Source: Methylotenera sp. (lineage in GTDB: Bacteria; Pseudomonadota; Gammaproteobacteria; Burkholderiales; Methylophilaceae). From it: DNA of 64,000 bases. The notes below the pieces were generated by a model, which was not told the origin of the DNA, made no database searches, and saw only the letters and a list, made by a program, of their open reading frames with translations. Positions 57,339-64,000 of the stretch are shown here, piece after piece. Positions within the stretch are counted from its first letter, which is position 1. Each line of letters starts with the position of its first letter. Made by a program: the position numbers and the translations under genes. Location of the stretch: NCBI GenBank assembly GCA_020622105.1, contig JAHRYP010000003.1:1923-65922 (forward strand), given 5' to 3'.

Positions 57339-57895
57339 TTAAGGACATGACGTCGCTACATTATCGGTTGATACACGCACGGCGGCGCCTTGCGTAACAG
57401 TCACTTTTGACTCAGTCACATCGTCGGTAGCTTCTGCGCTTAGCTCCCATAAGCTGTTAGCACAAATTGAATTACCTGTAGTTGCACCTTTAATTCCGTA
57501 CAAATTTTGCTGCGTTCCAATAGCACAACCGGCATCTTCTTCGTCAGCATAATTTAAGGCAGCATTCTGTACGACTTGCGCCTGAACACACTTAGAATTG
57601 CAAGCACAACAGTTACATCTGATTTACCATCAGCATTTACATCAACACATTTGAGTAGCACACCCACCTGGCACCGCATTTGTAGGGGTTTCAAAAAACT
57701 ACGTTTACTCACTGTTTCCTCTACCGTTTGCTGCGCTGCAGCCATCGCCTCGTTACGCTGCTGCATATTGCCGACAGTCTGCATGTTACTTTTACCAAGC
57801 AAAAAGCTACTCACACCTAACAATGTCATCAGCACCAATATAATCAAACTTACCAGCAGCGTAGCGCCGCTTTGCTTTGATGTTTTCATTCTCAT
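57339..57895 (-). pseudogene. pilX: Minor pilin-like protein PilX, reading frame broken by small indels
   Basis: From the ATG at 57895, which overlaps the pilW stop (ATGA), the frame gives a proper PilX N-terminus: short leader, SGATLLVSLIILVLMTLLGV, then GNMQQRNEAMAAAQQTVEE. It then stops early at 57554 after 113 aa. A different frame carries the family's C-terminus (EDAGCAIGTQQN, WELSAEATDDVTE, AVRVSTDNVATSCP) to a TAA at 57339. Three single-base changes, all at short homopolymers (near 57693-57698, 57650-57652 and 57598-57599), restore one continuous PilX of about 185 aa. It may be a real pseudogene or an assembly error; the tight operon argues for the latter. Confidence 0.8.
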
Positions 57896-58893
57896 TGCAC
57901 TCTCCTGCCGGATGGATTATTTAATCGCACCGTAGACTGAAAAGCATGACGTTTGTAGCCATCTGCATAGCTGGTTGCAGCATTTGATAACAAGGTATAA
58001 GTTTTGGAATCGGTATAACCTTGGGTTTTCTCAGTGTTTCGTGCCAATAAACCTATTTTCACAGCCACTATAGTGCGCCAGTCATCAATGTCGGCAGGAG
58101 TTGCAGTATATGAGTCGGGCGCACCATCAACGGTTGCCTTATCAAGTCCATACTCAATCTGTAAATCTTCAATACCCTCTACTAATGGAACCACACTAAA
58201 ACCAGCTGCACCTAACTCAGCACGTTTGAGTGTAGGTATGCCATCACCGCTCTCGTTGTTATTGGCAATAAAATAAACATGGGTACGGTAGCGGTAATAG
58301 GCAGCAGCAGTGGCGCAATCTCGCTTTTTCAGTGTCAGATCAGCAGTACTTGCGCTTAACTTGAAGTGATGATCCAAATAAGTAGGATGATCAAGCTCAT
58401 TGGAATTGGAACATAAAGAGGATTGAAAATGCGGAGCACCGGCAACCTCTTCACAGCCTGCAGCCCCCGCAGCACAGGTACTTGCTCGGCGAACCACCAC
58501 GATATCAGTATCCGCTTTCAAGTCGGCTACACAGCTTGGAGTTGTTGCACCATTGTCGATGCCTTGTACATGAAGCATGAAACTATTTTTTAAGTCACTG
58601 ACTGCTGTAGCACATACATCAGGCAGCGCTCCCGGCGAAGCCATCAAGCTTGAATCAAACTCAGCGAAAAACCCCGCCAGTCTCAGATCGTCCGTCAAGA
58701 GTTGAATGGCATAGCGGCCATTTTCAATTTGCTGGCTAGCCTTCTCTATTTCACCACGAGAACGTATATTGCCCACAAAAATGATGAAAAGTGCCGTTAA
58801 AATAATGAGGCCTAGTGCAACAGAAACCATAAGTTCGATGAGCGAGAAACCACTATTGTTTTTATTAACAGCCTTCATATTTACGCCCGACAT
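57892..58893 (-). CDS. pilW: Type IV pilus assembly protein PilW
   Basis: 333 aa from the ATG at 58893, two bases after the pilV stop; ATGs at 58905 and 58878 are alternatives. The prepilin peptidase site is in NNSG|FSLIELMVSVALG, with the Glu at +5, followed by a hydrophobic helix. The large C-terminal domain has several cysteines (CAAGAAGCEEV) and ends in HAFQSTVRLNNPSGRR, as PilW proteins do. It is a minor pilin of the initiation/tip complex with FimT, PilV, PilX and PilY1. Its stop overlaps the pilX start. Confidence 0.93.
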   Translation of the reverse strand: MSGVNMKAVNKNNSGFSLIELMVSVALGLIILTALFIIFVGNIRSRGEIEKASQQIENGRYAIQLLTDDLRLAGFFAEFDSSLMASPGALPDVCATAVSDLKNSFMLHVQGIDNGATTPSCVADLKADTDIVVVRRASTCAAGAAGCEEVAGAPHFQSSLCSNSNELDHPTYLDHHFKLSASTADLTLKKRDCATAAAYYRYRTHVYFIANNNESGDGIPTLKRAELGAAGFSVVPLVEGIEDLQIEYGLDKATVDGAPDSYTATPADIDDWRTIVAVKIGLLARNTEKTQGYTDSKTYTLLSNAATSYADGYKRHAFQSTVRLNNPSGRRVQ

Positions 58894-58895
58894 GA

Positions 58896-59465
58896 TTAAA
58901 CGCATCCTGGTAAACCTACTGTCACTCGCGTAGAAATGGCGCGCCGGTAGCTATCTGCACCATAACTATCCTTGCCGCATGCAACCGCAGGTGCGGCCGT
59001 CTTATGCAGGCCTTGCCATGCAACAGTCACTTGATAAATACCCGGCGTACATACACCTGCAGTAGGATCAATTGCTTGAATCTGTACTACACACCCACGA
59101 GCTCCAGCCATGGCACCCACATCTTTACCACCCAATTTTTCGGATGCTCCTCGCAGTGCATTACACCACTGACTCTTATCGTTACCAACTACAGTTCCAT
59201 CAGCAGCTGCGCAAGCCTGATCTCCAATACTGGCAACTACATATGATGCTGCCTGACCACGGTTGGCACTGATACGTTCCGACATATCAGACAACAACGC
59301 GATGGCCTGAGCACGCTGGTATGACTCAACCTCTGTGAGCTGAACTTTCGCCTGAAGCCCGGCCAAACCGAGCAATCCAAAAGCCAAAATAACAATAGTT
59401 ACCAGCACCTCTATCAAAGTGACGCCTGTTTCATGTTTATGCTGAATTAGTTGTTGTTTCAACAT
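58896..59465 (-). CDS. pilV: Type IV pilus modification/minor pilin PilV
   Basis: 189 aa. The prepilin cleavage site is in HETG|VTLIEVLVTIVILAFG, with the Glu at +5. The C-terminal region is Cys-rich (QACAAADG, GCVVQIQAID, VACGKDSYG). QLTEVESYQRAQAIALLSDM-like sequence after the helix is characteristic of PilV. It is part of the tip-priming minor pilin complex. Its ATG overlaps the fimT stop by 7 bp. Confidence 0.93.
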   Translation of the reverse strand: MLKQQLIQHKHETGVTLIEVLVTIVILAFGLLGLAGLQAKVQLTEVESYQRAQAIALLSDMSERISANRGQAASYVVASIGDQACAAADGTVVGNDKSQWCNALRGASEKLGGKDVGAMAGARGCVVQIQAIDPTAGVCTPGIYQVTVAWQGLHKTAAPAVACGKDSYGADSYRRAISTRVTVGLPGCV

Positions 59466-59962
59466 GCTGATTTCTTCACTTTAGGTAAGCCGCTCAAGCT
59501 GGTTGATACACAGCGCTCGGCAGATTCAGATCCCATAACAGCTTTGATTCCAAAAGACACAACACCGGCAATACGGCCTGAACTATTGTATTCAACAGAA
59601 CCAGCTCCGCTGATAGTGACATTGCCATTCACTGTATAATTCTCTAAAACATTACCCTCTGCGGCAGATGGGTAAATTGACCAACCCTTGCCGCCGCTAG
59701 CTACTGCCAACTTAACAGTAGTATTGCGCTTAATCGCCTCGCTGCGAGTCTTCATCAAAGCCATATGTAAATCTGAAGCAGTGCCTTGCGCTTTCATTCT
59801 GGTAATCATTCCGGTAAATGCAGGCACCGCCACCGACGCCAGTATCGATATAATCGTAATCACGACCACCAACTCAACAAGATTAAATCCTCGACATGCT
59901 CGCCAAGCACAATGCGAAGCAAACTGAGCTGGGTGGCGATATCGAGAGCTGAATCTATTCAT
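59459..59962 (-). CDS. fimT: Minor pilin FimT/GspH-like pseudopilin
   Basis: 167 aa. Prepilin cleavage would be in RACRG|FNLVELVVVITIISILAS, after an unusually long 25-residue leader with several Arg and His. GspH/FimT features follow: ASDLHMALMKTRSEAIKRN and a C-terminal region with cysteines in RCVSTSLSGLP and KSAC. Minor pilins of this class prime pilus assembly and, in some species, bind DNA for uptake. It is 9 bp downstream of the pilin gene. Confidence 0.92.
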   Translation of the reverse strand: MNRFSSRYRHPAQFASHCAWRACRGFNLVELVVVITIISILASVAVPAFTGMITRMKAQGTASDLHMALMKTRSEAIKRNTTVKLAVASGGKGWSIYPSAAEGNVLENYTVNGNVTISGAGSVEYNSSGRIAGVVSFGIKAVMGSESAERCVSTSLSGLPKVKKSAC

Positions 59963-59971
59963 ACTGATAAA

Positions 59972-60403
59972 TCACCATTTCTCAGCAGGAGTCTTGGTAC
60001 CGGCATTGTCAAGGGTCAACGTCGCATCACCTGCCTGTGTACCGGTAGGGGTTGCTGTCACTTTGAAAGTGGGCGGTGCAGCATCGGCAGCCTCCATAGT
60101 GATTGTGTAATAACTAGAAACATCACTTGGTGTCGTTATATTTAAGGTGGCGAGATCTGCCGCATAACTGCGGGCATCAAGCAAATATTGCTGCTGACGC
60201 TGCGCCACATCCATAAGATGGGCCTGTGCTGCAGCACGCCTGCCTTTTTTGACATAGTCCAGATAATTAGGAAGTGCTATCGATGCCAGAATGCCGATAA
60301 TAGCCACGGCCACTACCAGCTCTACTAAAGTAAAGCCACGATGCTTAGCTTGCCAAGTTTTGCTAGCACTATATTTGGATTGAAATTTCAATAGACTAAC
60401 CAT
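59972..60403 (-). CDS. pilE: Type IV pilin protein, PilE-type minor pilin
   Basis: 143 aa. The prepilin motif is [20 protein letters not shown] after a 22-residue leader, longer than the six or seven residues typical of major pilins. The rest is a small globular domain ([19 protein letters not shown]). It contains no cysteine at all, so there is no C-terminal disulfide loop. It ends in TKTPAEKW, matching the W-ending betaproteobacterial PilE group. A good ribosome binding site (AAAGGT) precedes the start. As the first gene of pilE-fimT-pilV-pilW-pilX-pilY1 it is more likely a minor or accessory pilin than the main fibre subunit. Confidence 0.92.
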   Translation of the reverse strand: MVSLLKFQSKYSASKTWQAKHRGFTLVELVVAVAIIGILASIALPNYLDYVKKGRRAAAQAHLMDVAQRQQQYLLDARSYAADLATLNITTPSDVSSYYTITMEAADAAPPTFKVTATPTGTQAGDATLTLDNAGTKTPAEKW

Positions 60404-60645
60404 TTTATTTTACCTTTTGACCAAGATACATCATGCACTTTGATTTTTTGTGCGTCTACCGGCAACTGACAATCGGTAAGTTTTAACAAATAAGCGGTTG
60501 TACAGCCACATTTGCGCATTAAATATAACACCTGAAATATACATCAGAATTTTATGGAAAGTGCATACCCACAAAAAATGATAGAATGAAATCATGTTTA
60601 ACTTTAGCTAATTTTTTATTAAAAAACTCGCCATCATCATCACTT

Positions 60646-60774
60646 ATGCAAAAACTTACTAAAAAAATGATGTTATTACTGGCTACATGCCTCTTCCTGA
60701 ATGCATGCGGCACCAAAGGGCCGCTGTACATCCCTGAACAACAGTACCCACAGCCAACCAAAGCTGCAAAGTAA
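60646..60774 (+). CDS. lptM: LPS translocon maturation chaperone LptM (YifL-like lipoprotein)
   Basis: 42 aa from the ATG at 60646; an in-frame ATG at 60586 would add 20 hydrophilic residues before the signal and is rejected. Lipobox LNAC is followed by GTKGPLYIPE, the diagnostic LptM/YifL motif. This outer-membrane lipoprotein helps LptD form its correct disulfides. It lies 38 bp upstream of lysA, the usual place for this gene in beta- and gammaproteobacteria. Confidence 0.93.
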   Translation: MQKLTKKMMLLLATCLFLNACGTKGPLYIPEQQYPQPTKAAK

Positions 60775-60812
60775 ATTAGCCCAACTCTTAAAACTATCGA
60801 TAAGCCATTACC

Positions 60813-62057
60813 GTGAACGCATTTAACTTCAAAGACAACACACTGCATGCTGAACATGTAGCCCTTAACAAAATCGCTGAAAACTTTGGGACGCCTTGCT
60901 ATGTTTATTCCAAATCAGCACTGACTCAGGCATTTGAGCACTTTGATGCTGGCTTTAAAGGCTCAAATCATCTGGTATGTTTTGCCGTTAAATCCAACCC
61001 CAGCCTTGCCATCTTGAATCTGTTTGCAAAACTGGGTGCCGGTTTTGATATTGTATCGGGCGGCGAACTGGCGAGAGTGATTGCCGCTGGCGGAGACCCA
61101 TCAAAAGTCGTGTTCTCGGGCGTAGGCAAAACAGCTGATGAAATGCGTGCTGCGCTTGAAGCTGGGATTTTCTGCTTTAACGTTGAATCAGCCAGTGAGC
61201 TGGTGCGTTTGAATGACATTGCAGGCTTCATGGGCAAAGTGGCTCCGGTTTCATTGCGTGTGAACCCGAATGTGGATGCGAAAACACACCCTTACATTTC
61301 TACCGGTTTAAAAAACAATAAATTCGGCGTGGCTTATGAAGACGCACTAGATATCTACCTGCAGGCGGCTGCAATGCCTAACATTGCCATCCACGGCGTA
61401 GATTGCCATATCGGCTCACAAATTACAGAATTATCACCGTTTCTGGATGCCTTTGACCGCGTACTGGCACTGGTGGATGCGCTGGAAAAGAATAAGATTC
61501 ATATTCAACACATTGATCTTGGCGGCGGTATCGGCATCTGCTATAGCGATGAAACCCCACCAGAATTTACCGAATATGCCAAAGCCATGCGCGCAAAGCT
61601 AGGCAACCGTGACATCAAGCTGGTATTTGAACCAGGCCGTGCACTGGTAGGTAATGCAGGTGTATTGCTGACTAAGGTTGAGTATCTGAAGCACACTGAA
61701 ACCAAAAATTTCGCGATAGTCGACGCAGCCATGAACGACCTGATGCGTCCGGCACTTTATGATGCATACCATGCGATTGAGGCAGTAAAGCCGCGTGTTG
61801 CCACTACCCAGAACTATGAAATAGTAGGTCCGGTATGTGAAAGCGGCGACTTTCTGGGCCATGACAGGGATCTGGCATTAGCTGAAGGCGATCTACTGGC
61901 CATCATGTCTGCCGGTGCTTATGGCATGAGCATGTCCAGCAATTACAATACGCGCCCGCGCGCAGCGGAGGTGATGGTAGACGGTGATAAATCTATCGTG
62001 ATTCGCCAGCGTGAAAAAGTGCAGGACTTATTCGCACTTGAAACTATCATTGAATAG
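60813..62057 (+). CDS. lysA: Diaminopimelate decarboxylase
   Basis: 414 aa with a GTG start (MNAFNFKDNTLHAEHVALNK). A PLP-dependent alanine-racemase-fold enzyme giving lysine from meso-diaminopimelate. The PLP Lys60 is in LVCFAVKSNPSLAIL. Other signatures are GAGFDIVSGGELARV, VDCHIGSQITE, HIDLGGGIGICY, LVFEPGRALVGNAG and VGPVCESGDFLG with the active-site Cys. A strong terminator follows. Confidence 0.97.
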   Translation: MNAFNFKDNTLHAEHVALNKIAENFGTPCYVYSKSALTQAFEHFDAGFKGSNHLVCFAVKSNPSLAILNLFAKLGAGFDIVSGGELARVIAAGGDPSKVVFSGVGKTADEMRAALEAGIFCFNVESASELVRLNDIAGFMGKVAPVSLRVNPNVDAKTHPYISTGLKNNKFGVAYEDALDIYLQAAAMPNIAIHGVDCHIGSQITELSPFLDAFDRVLALVDALEKNKIHIQHIDLGGGIGICYSDETPPEFTEYAKAMRAKLGNRDIKLVFEPGRALVGNAGVLLTKVEYLKHTETKNFAIVDAAMNDLMRPALYDAYHAIEAVKPRVATTQNYEIVGPVCESGDFLGHDRDLALAEGDLLAIMSAGAYGMSMSSNYNTRPRAAEVMVDGDKSIVIRQREKVQDLFALETIIE

Positions 62058-62092
62058 TTGCCGACTTAATAAGTAATAAACACGGAAGAAAT

Positions 62093-62122
62093 AAAAAAGC
62101 GAAGATGACTCTTCGCTTTTTT
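62093..62122. terminator. bidirectional intrinsic terminator between lysA and purU
   Basis: AAAAAAGCGAAGA (62093-62105) pairs with TCTTCGCTTTTTT (62110-62122) around a 4-nt loop TGAC. There is an A-run on one side and a T-run on the other, between two convergent genes. Confidence 0.93.
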
Positions 62123-62150
62123 ATGACCAAACTTTCACTGAAAACTTGAG

Positions 62151-63005
62151 TTAATCAAAAATCACAGTTTTGTTCGCATACAACAAAATACGATTTTCAA
62201 TATGCCAGCGCACCGCTTTTGACAGTACTACGCGCTCAAGATCACGACCTTTTTGAATCAGGTCTTCTACCTGGTCACGATGGGAGATACGCTCGATTCC
62301 CTGTTCAATAATCGGGCCTTCATCCAGCACTTCCGTGACGTAATGTCCAGTTGCACCAATCAGCTTAACGCCGCGCTCAAACGCACGGTGATAAGGACGC
62401 GCACCGATAAATGCCGGCAGGAATGAGTGATGGATATTAATGATGCGCTGCGGGTAACGTGACACAAAATCCGGTGACAGAATCTGCATGTAACGCGCCA
62501 GTACGATCAAATCGATATTGTATTCATCAAACAATTTAAACTGGGCAGCTTCTGCTTCAGCTTTATTATCTTTGGTTACCGCGATGTAATGAAAATCCAC
62601 ACCATAGAACTGCACCAGTTTTTCCGTATCGCGATGATTACTGATCACCAGTGGAATTTCACAGGCAAGCTCTCCACTTTTATGTCGATGCAACAAATCC
62701 GCCAGGCAATGGTCATACTGCGACACCATGATCGCAACACGCGCTTTATGCTGAGATAACTTTAATTGCCATTGCATGCTGAATTTATCGGCAATGACTG
62801 CAAAAGCCGCGTTAAAGCTGGCTTCTTCCAGATTAAAACCGGCAAGGTCCCACTCTACGCGCATGAGGAATAGATTATTTTCTGCATCCTGATGCTGGTC
62901 TGCGTGTAAAATGTTGGCATTGTGCTGATGTAGAAAATCTGCAATTGCCGCCACAATGCCTTTGGCATCCGGGCAGGTAATCAGTAGGGTTGCGGTGTTT
63001 TTCAT
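62151..63005 (-). CDS. purU: Formyltetrahydrofolate deformylase
   Basis: 284 aa. An N-terminal ACT domain (about residues 1-85, with LLITCPDAKGIVAAIADFL) precedes a formyltransferase-fold domain. That domain has VLARYMQILSPDFV, the catalytic Asn-His region INIHHSFLPAFIGARPYHRA and the Asp region GATGHYVTEVLDEGPIIEQ. It hydrolyses 10-formyl-THF to formate and THF, balancing the one-carbon pool. That role fits a methylotroph but is not specific to one. It is divergent from ispH across 148 bp. Confidence 0.96.
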   Translation of the reverse strand: MKNTATLLITCPDAKGIVAAIADFLHQHNANILHADQHQDAENNLFLMRVEWDLAGFNLEEASFNAAFAVIADKFSMQWQLKLSQHKARVAIMVSQYDHCLADLLHRHKSGELACEIPLVISNHRDTEKLVQFYGVDFHYIAVTKDNKAEAEAAQFKLFDEYNIDLIVLARYMQILSPDFVSRYPQRIINIHHSFLPAFIGARPYHRAFERGVKLIGATGHYVTEVLDEGPIIEQGIERISHRDQVEDLIQKGRDLERVVLSKAVRWHIENRILLYANKTVIFD

Positions 63006-63153
63006 AGTGAGACTTTATTAATCATTAATTAAAACTTGTGCGATTATACCCGATGCACCTGCTACCTGAAAAATCAGTTAGTTTGAATACACAACATTAA
63101 ATTTTGAGCGCGCATTTAATTGAACTCAAGTTATTGAACAAAGATATAAACAA

Positions 63154-64000
63154 ATGAACACAAATTCAGATATTGTACTTGCTAACCCTCGCGGCTTTTG
63201 CGCCGGGGTAGACCGCGCGATCATTATCGTAGAGCAGGCGCTGGAAAAATTCGGTGCACCGATTTATGTGCGCCATGAAGTCGTGCACAACAAGTTTGTT
63301 GTAGATCAGCTACGTGCCAAGGGTGCAATTTTTGTCGAAGAACTGGATGAGATTCCAGCTGGCAGCACAGTTATTTTCAGTGCCCACGGCGTTTCAAAAG
63401 CTGTACGCGCTGAAGCAGACACTCGCGGCCTGACCGCATATGACGCCACTTGCCCGCTGGTAACCAAGGTGCATATCGAAGTGGAAAAAATGCGCAAGGC
63501 CGGTCTGGAGATCGTAATGATCGGACACAAGGGACATCCTGAGGTCGAAGGGACTATGGGTCAGGTTGACGAGCAAGAAGATGCCACCGGCATGTATCTG
63601 GTTGAAACACCGGAAGATGTAGCAGCACTGCAGGTACGCAACCCTGACATGCTTGCCTACGTCACACAAACTACGCTTTCGCTCGATGATGCAGCCATGG
63701 TAGTGGAAGCACTGCAAAAGCGATTCCCCAATATCAAAGCTCCCAGAAGCGACAGCATTTGCTATGCCACGCAAAATCGTCAGGATGCGATCAAGATCAT
63801 GGCCAAAGATTGTGACCTGGTGATTATTGTCGGCTCGCCCAATAGCTCCAACTCCAATCGCCTGCGTGAAGTCGCTCAGAATCAGGGCGTTGAAGCTTAT
63901 ATGGTAGATAACGCCAGCTTCCTTAAACCGGAGTGGCTGACGGGTAAACAGAAAATTGGCGTTTCGGCAGGCGCTTCTGCGCCGGAAGTGTTGGTGCAGG
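63154..64000 (+). CDS. ispH: 4-hydroxy-3-methylbut-2-enyl diphosphate reductase, 3' end missing
   Basis: 282 codons are present up to the right edge with no stop; the family is about 310-320 aa, so only the last 30-35 residues are lost. It is the last enzyme of the MEP isoprenoid pathway and carries a [4Fe-4S] cluster. Cluster ligands are in [14 protein letters not shown] (Cys16), [12 protein letters not shown] and [14 protein letters not shown]. The proton-donor Glu is in [11 protein letters not shown]. The ATG at 63154 gives the standard N-terminus; the ribosome binding site is weak (AAAGATATAAACAA). Confidence 0.96.
   Translation, partial: MNTNSDIVLANPRGFCAGVDRAIIIVEQALEKFGAPIYVRHEVVHNKFVVDQLRAKGAIFVEELDEIPAGSTVIFSAHGVSKAVRAEADTRGLTAYDATCPLVTKVHIEVEKMRKAGLEIVMIGHKGHPEVEGTMGQVDEQEDATGMYLVETPEDVAALQVRNPDMLAYVTQTTLSLDDAAMVVEALQKRFPNIKAPRSDSICYATQNRQDAIKIMAKDCDLVIIVGSPNSSNSNRLREVAQNQGVEAYMVDNASFLKPEWLTGKQKIGVSAGASAPEVLVQ

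Noticed and set aside
57554-57895. A genuine short 113-residue PilX
   Set aside because: The last 45 or so residues do not match the family, while the matching C-terminus continues in another frame up to 57339, 14 bp before the pilY1 start.
60586-60645. Longer lptM start adding 20 residues
   Set aside because: The extra part would precede a normal lipoprotein signal; family members begin close to the hydrophobic stretch.

Overview
The window reads as chromosomal DNA of a Gram-negative betaproteobacterium. The best guess is the order Nitrosomonadales, family Methylophilaceae (Methylotenera-like). This is inferred from gene order (gatCAB divergent from mreBCD, metX-metW, hemA-prfA-prmC, a purM/permease/hda block), from the gshA type first described in acidithiobacilli, and from moderate GC content. 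There is no rRNA, tRNA, CRISPR array, prophage or complete insertion sequence. Almost all of it is dense housekeeping DNA. It opens inside ampD and ends inside ispH.

Layout. 1-4.4 kb: the tail of ampD, then an RND efflux adaptor/pump pair without an outer-membrane channel. 4.4-9.7 kb (minus): GNAT acetyltransferase, dicarboxylate/amino-acid symporter, RsmB-type rRNA methyltransferase with a Lys/Pro/Ala tail, a DUF3108 protein, purM. 10-13.5 kb (plus): AI-2E-type permease, hda, a flavin dehydrogenase. 13.5-18.4 kb (minus): ahpF, ahpC, soxZ, soxY, M48 metalloprotease. 18.5 kb: moaC (plus). 19-24.8 kb (minus): MASE1-PAS-GGDEF-EAL regulator, trpE, gph, rpe. 25-28.3 kb (plus): hemA-prfA-prmC. 28.3-34.4 kb: gamma-carbonic anhydrase (minus), metX-metW (plus), ampG and xthA (minus), pyrE and a DUF4124 protein (plus). 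34.5-37.8 kb (minus): gatCAB. 38-48 kb (plus): mreBCD, mrdA, rodA, rlpA, dacA, ybeD, lipB, lipA. 48.0-48.3 kb: a MITE-like palindromic repeat. 48.3-53.8 kb (plus): gshA, gshB, apbE, a NusG-domain-II protein, a Gx transporter and a second, TonB-like DUF3108 protein. 53.9-60.4 kb (minus): a type IV pilus operon pilE-fimT-pilV-pilW-pilX-pilY1. 60.6-64 kb: lptM-lysA (plus), purU (minus), ispH (plus, cut by the edge).

How the genes work together. The 38-48 kb run joins the elongasome (MreBCD, PBP2, RodA), septal/peptidoglycan trimming enzymes (RlpA, DacA) and lipoylation in one co-directional block. AmpD and AmpG add peptidoglycan recycling. AhpCF and GshAB supply peroxide and thiol defence. The pilus operon encodes minor pilins and the PilY1 tip adhesin.

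Points most worth a second look are: pilX, which needs three single-base corrections within about 100 bp to match its family; the apbE/NusG-II/Gx/DUF3108 module, which looks like a small flavin-linked envelope redox system of unknown purpose; soxYZ without the rest of the Sox pathway; and the repeat whose left end supplies the stop codon of lipA. No clearly new defence or mobile system was found.
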